Shown in pieces: positions 20,997 through 30,477 of a stretch of 64,000 nucleotides of DNA. The notes beneath the pieces were generated by a model. It was not told the DNA's origin. It worked only from the letters and a program-made list of their open reading frames with translations, and did not search any database. The number at the start of each line of letters is the position of its first letter. Within the stretch, counting starts at the first letter, position 1. Source of the stretch: Phycisphaerales bacterium (GTDB lineage: Bacteria > Planctomycetota > Phycisphaerae > Phycisphaerales > UBA1924); NCBI GenBank assembly GCA_016742075.1, contig JACVCL010000001.1, forward strand, positions 62,001-126,000, read 5' to 3'. The translations under genes were made by a program, and so were the position numbers.

Positions 20997-21785
20997 TCAT
21001 AGCGTCGGCGTGCGGCCGCCGTCGACCGGCAGGTTGATCCCCGTGATGTACGCGGCGGCCGGCGAGGCGAGGAATGCCACGGCCGCACCAACCTCCGCGG
21101 GTTCACCGAAACGACGTATCGGTATCGTCTGCGCCTGAGCGGCCCGCCACTGCTCCGGTGTCTGGCCCGCGCCGGCCGCCCAGGTCTGGGCCAGGCTCGC
21201 CAGACGGTCGGTGGCCGTGAAGCCCGGAAGCACGTTGTTCACCGTGATGCCCCACGGCCCGAGGTCGGCCGCGAGGCTCTTGGCCCAGTTCGCCACGGCC
21301 GCGCGGACCGTGTTCGAGATGCCGAGGGCGGGGATCGGCGCCTTCACGCTCGTGGAGGTGATGTTGATAACCCGGCCGAATCGGGCCGCCTTCATGCCGG
21401 GAACCAGGGCGCGGACCAGTTCGTGGGCCGAGAGCACGTGCGCCTCGAACGCGGCCAGGTAGTCCTCGGGCCGGCTGTCGAACGCGGCCCCGGCGGGCGG
21501 TCCGCCGGTGTTGTTGACCAGCACGTGGCAGGCGCCGTGCCGCTCCACGGCCACCCTGCCCGCCTCGGCCGCGTTCGCCCTCGAGCCGAGGTCGGCCGCG
21601 ACCCAGTCGTGCCGCCCCGATAGTGGCGGGGGCAACGCCTCCGCCGCGGCACGCAGCCGCCGCTCGTCCCGGGCCACGAGCGTGATCCGGCACCCGAGCC
21701 GCGCCAGTTCGGTCGCGGCCGCCAGCCCGATGCCCTGCGAACCCCCGCACACGATGGCCGACCGTCCCGACAGGTCCAGATTCAT
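20997..21785 (-). CDS. SDR family oxidoreductase
   Basis: VCGGSQGIGLAAATELARLG, LVNNTGGPP, ITVNNVLPGFTATD, FLASPAAAYITGINLPVDGG. Confidence 0.92.
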   Translation of the reverse strand: MNLDLSGRSAIVCGGSQGIGLAAATELARLGCRITLVARDERRLRAAAEALPPPLSGRHDWVAADLGSRANAAEAGRVAVERHGACHVLVNNTGGPPAGAAFDSRPEDYLAAFEAHVLSAHELVRALVPGMKAARFGRVINITSTSVKAPIPALGISNTVRAAVANWAKSLAADLGPWGITVNNVLPGFTATDRLASLAQTWAAGAGQTPEQWRAAQAQTIPIRRFGEPAEVGAAVAFLASPAAAYITGINLPVDGGRTPTL

Positions 21786-22726
21786 CCCGCCGTGCTCCCT
21801 CCTGCCGCCGGGGTGCCAGAGCTATCCCCGGGCTCGGGCAGCCAGATGACGAAGTCCGATCCTTTGCCGGGCTCGGAATGCACCGTCAGCGTGCCGCCGT
21901 GCTGCTCCACGATCCGCTTGGTGGTGGGAAGCCCGAGCCCTGTGCCGCCGGACTTCGTGGTGAAGTAGGGCTCGAAGATCCGTGCGAGCGCCTGTTGGCC
22001 GATACCCGGCCCGGTATCGATCACGTGCAGCACCACGCCCCGCTCGGCCGGGCCATCGCCCGACGCGCCCAGCCGGCGTCCTCTCACCCGTCGGGTCTGC
22101 AGGATGAGCTCCTTGGCCCGGCCGGCTTCGTGCCCCTCCATCGCCTGCGTCGCGTTGATCAGCAGATTCAGCAACGCCTGCTTGAAATGGTTCGGATCCA
22201 CCCGGGCCATCAGCGGGCCCGGGGCCAGATCGGCGCGGAGCCTGATGCCGTGATGCTCGGCTTGCGGGGTGTAGAAGTCTGCGAGCTGCTCGACCAGCGC
22301 GTTGACGTCGTGCGGGGCCGGCTCGAGTCGGAGGTTTCCCGCGAACCGCAGAAAGTCGCGGAGGATGTCCGAAAGCCTGTCGACTTCGCGCCGGAGGATG
22401 TCGGCCCGCCTCAGCAGCCGCTGGCGATCGGGGTCGTCCTCGGCCCCCGGGGTCTCCTTGACCGCCTCGGCCAGAAGCTGGGCGTTGAGCGTGATCGTCG
22501 ACAGCGGGTTCTTGATCTCGTGGGCGAGCCCGCCGGTCATCGCGCCGATCTCGGCAAGACGCTCGGCGGTCCGGGCCTTGGCCTCGGCGGCGCGGGCCCG
22601 GCTCGTCTGCCGTTTGACGGCGAAGAACAGCAAGGGGATGGCCACCGCCAGGCCCACGACGGCCCCGGCCAGCAGACCCCAGAACGTGTCGGACCACGGC
22701 CACATCGCCGCGGGAAGGTACCGCAT
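21782..22726 (-). CDS. Membrane sensor histidine kinase
   Basis: IGAMTGGLAHEIKNPLSTITLNAQ H-box, N-box LINATQAM, GPGIG, FTTKSGGTGLGL. Confidence 0.92.
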   Translation of the reverse strand: MRYLPAAMWPWSDTFWGLLAGAVVGLAVAIPLLFFAVKRQTSRARAAEAKARTAERLAEIGAMTGGLAHEIKNPLSTITLNAQLLAEAVKETPGAEDDPDRQRLLRRADILRREVDRLSDILRDFLRFAGNLRLEPAPHDVNALVEQLADFYTPQAEHHGIRLRADLAPGPLMARVDPNHFKQALLNLLINATQAMEGHEAGRAKELILQTRRVRGRRLGASGDGPAERGVVLHVIDTGPGIGQQALARIFEPYFTTKSGGTGLGLPTTKRIVEQHGGTLTVHSEPGKGSDFVIWLPEPGDSSGTPAAGGSTAG

Positions 22727-22759
22727 TCCCGGGACCCGCCGCTCGGAGATCGCGCTCGC

Positions 22760-23044
22760 CTAGCGGCGCGGGGTCCGGTGCTGAGAGTGGACAGGCCGGA
22801 CGGTGATCTCGGGGTCGAGGCGTACGACCTTCGTCGCGTGCCAGCCCTTGCCGCCCTTCTCGGCGGAGTAGCGGACGTTCGAGCCGTCCTTCAGCACGCG
22901 GAAGCCCTCGCCCTCGATCTGCGAGTAGTGGACGAAGATGTCCTGCCCCTCGGGGCCGACGATGAACCCGAACCCCTTTTTGGGGTCGAACCACTTGACC
23001 ACGCCGTCGATGTCCGTGAGCTTGTCGACGCCAGCGTCACCCAT
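22760..23044 (-). CDS. Cold-shock domain protein
   Basis: GVVKWFDPKKGFGFIVGPEGQDIFVHYSQIEGEGF. Confidence 0.93.
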   Translation of the reverse strand: MGDAGVDKLTDIDGVVKWFDPKKGFGFIVGPEGQDIFVHYSQIEGEGFRVLKDGSNVRYSAEKGGKGWHATKVVRLDPEITVRPVHSQHRTPRR

Positions 23045-23334
23045 ACACGCCTCACGAGTTGCTCTTCGCGCGCACACCTCGAAGAGGCCCCACCCCGACC
23101 GGTGGTGGTCCCGGCCGTCCCACATTATGGCGTGCCGTGATCCGGCAGGGCTGGCCGGAAAACGTTCGGACCCGGGCTCGGAGCGAACGGCGGCGAACCA
23201 CACACAACCCGTCGCCGCGCACACCGACCCCAAAGGTCGCGCACGCACGTCTCGACAACCTTCCCAAGTTACCACCGCCGCGGGGGCGGATCAACGCGAT
23301 TCCGGGATTTCGGCAGAGATCGGGGAGATTGGGG

Positions 23335-25482
<2,148 letters not shown>

Positions 25483-25690
25483 ATTCTGTGGCCTTCCGTG
25501 TTCACGCCGCGTGGGAGTGCGGGAACCATGGGGCCTCCGCCGTCGCGGCGTTCGGGCCGGGCGCGTTCGGCGTGCTGAACTCGGTAGGCGGCAAGTCGCA
25601 GAGCGGAGGCCGGAAGAACCGGGCTGTGCGGATTGCCGGCTACCCGCCAGACACCGGGCCGCGCACGGCCCCGGCGGAGAGCCCAGGAAG

Positions 25691-25718
25691 AAAACGAGCC
25701 TGCGCTTACTTGCGCAGG
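25691..25718 (-). terminator. Intrinsic terminator-like hairpin overlapping the rpsO stop codon
   Basis: Minus strand CCTGCGC-AAGTAA-GCGCAGG followed by CTCGTTTTCTT; the TAA stop lies in the loop. Confidence 0.6.
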
Positions 25719-25975
25719 CCCAGACGCTTGATCAGGGTCAGGTACCGCTCCCGGTCGGTGCGGCGGAGGTAGTTCGTCAGCCGGTTGCGCTTCGACACCA
25801 TGCCGAGAAGCCCGCGCCGGCTGTGGAAATCATGCTCGTGCTCCTTGAGGTGCTCCGAGAGGTCCTTGATTTCCTCAGACAGGATGGCCACCTGAACCTC
25901 CGGCGAGCCGGTGTCGTTCGGGTGGCGCTTGAACTCGGTGACGATCTGCTGACGCTTTTCTGCGCTGATAGCCAT
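25706..25975 (-). CDS. rpsO: 30S ribosomal protein S15
   Basis: [54 protein letters not shown]; rpsO-pnp order. Confidence 0.97.
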   Translation of the reverse strand: MAISAEKRQQIVTEFKRHPNDTGSPEVQVAILSEEIKDLSEHLKEHEHDFHSRRGLLGMVSKRNRLTNYLRRTDRERYLTLIKRLGLRK

Positions 25976-26232
25976 AGACAATCCGGGGGAACAGGAACCG
26001 ATAGCCTTTCAGCCTCTGAACCGGTCGGCACCGACGGCCGCCCGCCCTCAGAAGCTCCTTCTTTCCGTGAGGTTCGGATAGTAGCGGGGTCGCCCGTTCC
26101 GGGCAAACCCGGGGCCCACCCATGTCTCCCGGGCTACGCCGCCAAACCCGCCTGAACAGGTGGACCGTACGCCCCCCCGGCCGGCCGGGTGTCGGCTGTT
26201 TGGCCGTGGTCCGCTCGATACCCTCTCTGCCC

Positions 26233-27483
26233 ATGCAGGTCTCCCGGCGAGTCCGATCCCTCAAGCCCTCCGCCACCTTGGCCGTCGGAGCCCGTGCCGC
26301 GTCGCTGCGGGCGCAGGGCGTGGATGTCCTGTCGTTCGCCCAGGGCGAGCCCGACTTCGACACCCCGGCCGCCATCAAGGCCGCGGCGTGGGAGGCCCTC
26401 CAGAAGGGCGACACCAAGTACGCCCCGGTTCCCGGCGATCCCGCCACCCGCGCACTCATCGCCGAGAAGCTCAGCCGCGAGAACGGCATCCCCGCCTGCA
26501 CCGCCGACCACGTGGTGATCTCCTCGGGCGGCAAGCAGTCGCTGTATCACCTGTTCCAAGTGCTGCTCGACCCGCCGGCCCCGGGCGAGGCGCCGTGGGA
26601 TGTGCTGCTGCCCGTGCCGGCGTGGGTGAGCTACGCGCCGCAGGCCGAACTGGCCGGCGGCCGCGTTGTGGAGCTGGCGACCACGCCGGAGGCGGGGTTC
26701 AAGATCTCGCCCGAGCAGCTCAGCCGGGCCATCACGCCGCGGTCGCGGGTGCTGGTTCTGAACTCGCCGTCGAATCCGTGCGGCACGATGTACAGCCCCG
26801 ATGAACTCCGGGCTCTCGGCCGCGTGGTGGCGGACGCGGCCGGTTCGGTCTCGCCCGATCTGGTCGTGCTCTCGGACGAGATCTACGAGAAGATCGTCCT
26901 CGGCGCCGACCCGCACTTCTCGATCGGCAGCATGCCGGAGATCGCCGAGCGTGTGGTCACGGTGAATGGGCTTTCGAAGTCCCACGCGATGACAGGCTGG
27001 CGTGTCGGCTACGCCGCCGGATCGGGCGTCTTCGGCCGGGCGGTGGCCGAGGGGCTCAAGACGATTCAGTCTCAGACCACGACGTCGATCCCCAGTTTCA
27101 TCCTTCCGGCGATCCGGGCCGCGCTGACGCAGTGCGCCGGCGACGTGGAAGCCATGCGCCGGGCCTTTGCGCGCCGGGCCGAACTGGCGTTCGCCCGCCT
27201 GCGGGAGATCCCCGGGATGAACTGCCCGCGGCCGACCGGTGCGTTCTATCTTTTCCCGGATATGTCGTCGCACTTCGGCAAGCGGAGCAAGGGTGGTCGG
27301 CCGATCGACTCGGCAATGGCCTTCGCCGCCGCGCTGCTCGACGAGCATCACATGGCCGTTGTTCCCGGCGAAGACTTCGGCTCCGGCGGGGAGCGGTGCG
27401 TACGCATCTCCTTCGCCTGCTCTGAGGAACAGATCGCCAAGGGGATGACCCGCCTGGGTGAGTTTGTCGCGGGCCTGCGCTGA
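26233..27483 (+). CDS. Class I/II pyridoxal-phosphate aminotransferase (aspartate aminotransferase-like)
   Basis: FAQGEPDFDTPAAIKAAA, LNSPSNPCGTMY, VVTVNGLSKSHAMTGWRVGY. Confidence 0.93.
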   Translation: MQVSRRVRSLKPSATLAVGARAASLRAQGVDVLSFAQGEPDFDTPAAIKAAAWEALQKGDTKYAPVPGDPATRALIAEKLSRENGIPACTADHVVISSGGKQSLYHLFQVLLDPPAPGEAPWDVLLPVPAWVSYAPQAELAGGRVVELATTPEAGFKISPEQLSRAITPRSRVLVLNSPSNPCGTMYSPDELRALGRVVADAAGSVSPDLVVLSDEIYEKIVLGADPHFSIGSMPEIAERVVTVNGLSKSHAMTGWRVGYAAGSGVFGRAVAEGLKTIQSQTTTSIPSFILPAIRAALTQCAGDVEAMRRAFARRAELAFARLREIPGMNCPRPTGAFYLFPDMSSHFGKRSKGGRPIDSAMAFAAALLDEHHMAVVPGEDFGSGGERCVRISFACSEEQIAKGMTRLGEFVAGLR

Positions 27484-27568
27484 CCCCCCCACTCCGCCCA
27501 CGTTCCCACGCCCACCTTTCGCCCCAAGGCAAGCCGGTGGGCGAGTGCTCCTCCGTGCCGCCGGCGCG

Positions 27569-29179
27569 TTACGGACAGGCGGTGCCGAAGGCCACGAGCA
27601 GCGTGGTCAGATCGGCCGCGCCGACCGAGCCGTTGTAGTCGAAGTCGGCACCCGGGACAAAGCCGGGATCACCGCGGGATGACCCGAACGCCCCGAGCAG
27701 CAGCGTCAGGTCGTTGGCCCCCACCGAGCCGTTCTCGTCGATGTCGCCGGGGCAGCCGAGCGAGAACGTGACGGTGCCCGCCGACCACGCCCCGGCGACC
27801 GTCCCGCCGTCGGTGATCTGCGCGTACACGTAGTAGGTGCCCGGGGCGAAGTATGCCGAGTTGATCGCACCGGCGCCCACCGAGCCCGGGATGGCCACCT
27901 GATCGGGCAGCGGGAACTCGTGGCCGTCCAGATCGGGGTGATCGTTCAGGAACAGGCTCACCCACGTGGGGTCGCCGTCGGGGTCCGAAGCGGTCCAGGT
28001 CACGGCGTAGGTTTCGATGCCGTGCCGGCGCACCACGTTGCCCGGCGGCGGAGACAGCACGGCGATCTGCGGCGGCGCCGACGACGCGGGGTCGATCGTC
28101 AGCCGATAGCCGGGGCTCGTCGCGCCGTTGTAGCCGTAGACGCGCACGCCGTACCAGCCGCGTGGCCGTCCGCTCAGCGAGACCGACTCGGTGTTGGTGA
28201 TGCCCTGGCTCGTGCCCAGCACCGCGCCCGACGCCGAGAGCAACTGCAGGTCGAGGTCGCCGCGGGAATGGGTGAAGTCGATCCGGACGAAGTCGGAAGC
28301 ACCCCCGACCCCCGCGTTGTAGAACCGGAAGTAGTCATCGTTCCCGCCCGCGTGGATCGTGAGCGCGTCCCGAGTCCAGAGAGGGCCAACGGGGCCGAGA
28401 TTGGGGCTGTTCGGCAGTCCGACGGCGCGGCCGGCCACGGCGCTCAGCGAGTCGTTGGGCTCGAAGGCGTCGGGCGTGAGCCCGCCGGACGGGTCGGGGA
28501 TCACGAGCCGGATCCGTGCGATGTTGTTGCTCTCATCGGACTCGAGAACCCCATTGTCGGGATCCACTTCCGACTCGAGCCAGTAGGTGCCGGGCGCGAC
28601 CCCAGTGATGTCGATGCTCTGGCCGGCCAGCGTCTTGCCATACACGTCGATCCAGCCGACGCTCAGCCCCTGCGTGGTTGACGAGCAGCTGGAATAGATC
28701 GCCGTGGGCGAGAACCCGGGGAGCGCGCTGTTGAAGACCCCCAGATCGAGGATGCAGAACGAGGTCTTGGCCGACTCCGCCACCACGGGGCCAACGCCGT
28801 CGGTGCCCACCACGGTCCGGAGGCGGTACCTGGACCAGTCCTCGAAGTGGATGTGGTTGTGACCCGGGTGGTACACGAACTTGCCCGCGAGCCGGTCGTA
28901 CCAGCTGTTGTTCGAGCGGAACACGCGCTGGACGACGTCCTGCGTCCCGTCGCCGTTCACCTGCCCGCCGTAGAGGTGCAGGCGCCCGGCCCCGATGTTG
29001 GCGGTGCCGTTGGCCAGCCGAAGCAGCCTGCGTCCCGACTGGGTGATGATGTCGTTGTCGAAGAGGTCGTCAGGGCGCACCACGATGTCGGGCAGCAGGT
29101 CGGTCTGCGCCCGGGCGGCGCCGGGGCCGGCGAGAGCGGAGACGACCACGGCTAAGGCGAGCGGCCGGAAGGGGACCAT
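27569..29179 (-). CDS. Secreted lysyl-oxidase-like protein with CARDB/PPC-like region and C-terminal dockerin-like repeats
   Basis: [20 protein letters not shown] copper motif, [24 protein letters not shown], then [22 protein letters not shown] and [21 protein letters not shown]. Confidence 0.82.
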   Translation of the reverse strand: [536 protein letters not shown]

Positions 29180-29257
29180 CACCACAAGATACCCCCAGTT
29201 CTTGAGGTTCCAAGCCCCGGGGTGGCGGAATGTCGCCGCGGCCGATAAAGTCGGCCC

Positions 29258-30395
29258 ATGCACTTCGAAGCCCACCAGCCCGTGATCGACGAGCTTGAGG
29301 CGCGGATCTTGACCATCCGCGACTCTCTTTAACTACGACGCCAAGGCGTCGGAAAAGGCCTCCCTCGAGGCCCGGATGGGGGAACCGGACTTCTGGAACA
29401 ACGCCGACGCCGCCAAGGCGGTGGTCGGCAAGGTCAAGCAGCTCAAGAGCCAGCTCGAGCCCGTCGCCAGGGCGATGGGACAGATCGAAGACGCCAAGGT
29501 CGCGCTGCAGATGGCCAAAGAGGCCGGCGACAAGGATCTTCTGGCCGAGGCCGACGGGATCCTGTTCTCGCTGAAGGGTCAGATCGAGAAGGTGGAACTG
29601 CTCTCGCTGTTGAGCGGCAAGCACGACCACCGCAACTGCTACGTGACCATCTCGGCCGGCGACGGCGGCACCGAGGCCAACGACTGGTGCGAGATGCTGT
29701 TCCGCATGTACCTGCTGTTCATGGAGAAGAACCACCCGGAGTGGAAGATCGAGGAGGTCGAGAAGAGCTACGGGAGTGAGGTGGGGCTCGACTCGGTGAC
29801 TCTGCACATCCAGGGGCCCAGCGCCTTCGGGTACCTCAAGTGCGAGCGAGGCACGCACCGTCTGGCGCGCGTCTCGCCGTTCAACGCCCAGGGCAAGCGG
29901 CAGACCAGCTTCGCCACCGTCGACGTCACGCCCGAGTTCGAAGAGACCACGGTCGAGATCCCGGATAAGGATCTGGAGATCACCCCGTTCGTGCGGGCCT
30001 CGGGGCCGGGGGGGCAGAACGTGAACAAGGTGGCCTCGGCCGTGCGCGTGGTGCACAAGCCCACGGGCATCATGGTGGTCGCCAGCACCTACCGCGACCA
30101 GCCGCAGAACCGCAAGCAGGCGCTCGCCATCCTTCAGGCGAAGCTCGAGGAGATGGAGGAGCAGCGCCGCAGCGCCGAGATCAAGGCGGCCGCGGGCGGC
30201 GATGTGGACCGCGGATGGGGCACACAGATCCGGTCGTACGTCATCTACGACTCGCGCGTGAAGGACCACCGGACCGGTTTCGAGATCATGGACCCGACCC
30301 GCGTGCTCAACGGCGACATCGAGGGGTTCATCGACGCGGAGCTCAAGCGTCGGCGCCGTGAGCAGGCCGAGGCCGAGGGGGCGAAGAAGGCCTGA
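29258..30395 (+). CDS. prfB: Peptide chain release factor 2, expressed via +1 frameshift: join(29258..29329,29331..30395)
   Basis: Short upstream frame MHFEAHQPVIDELEARILTIRDSL ends at CTT TAA; +1 frame continues NYDAKASEKASLEARMGEPDFWNN; GGQ motif ASGPGGQNVNKVASAVRVVH. Confidence 0.93.
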
Positions 30396-30424
30396 TCGCT
30401 CGGGCGGCGGCGCGCTGAACGAAA

Positions 30425-30450
30425 CCGGCCCGGGCGGGCGCCCGGGCCGG
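30425..30450. terminator. Strong symmetric hairpin between convergent prfB and amylase genes
   Basis: CCGGCCCGGGC-GGGC-GCCCGGGCCGG, perfect 11-bp stem; no T-tract on either side. Confidence 0.45.
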
Positions 30451-30477
30451 CGTCAGGTCGCGGGCACGTTCGGATGG

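Noticed and set aside
21782-22726. Histidine kinase paired with an adjacent response regulator
   Set aside because: No response regulator gene is next to it; the neighbouring SDR and cold-shock genes are unrelated, so the partner must be elsewhere.
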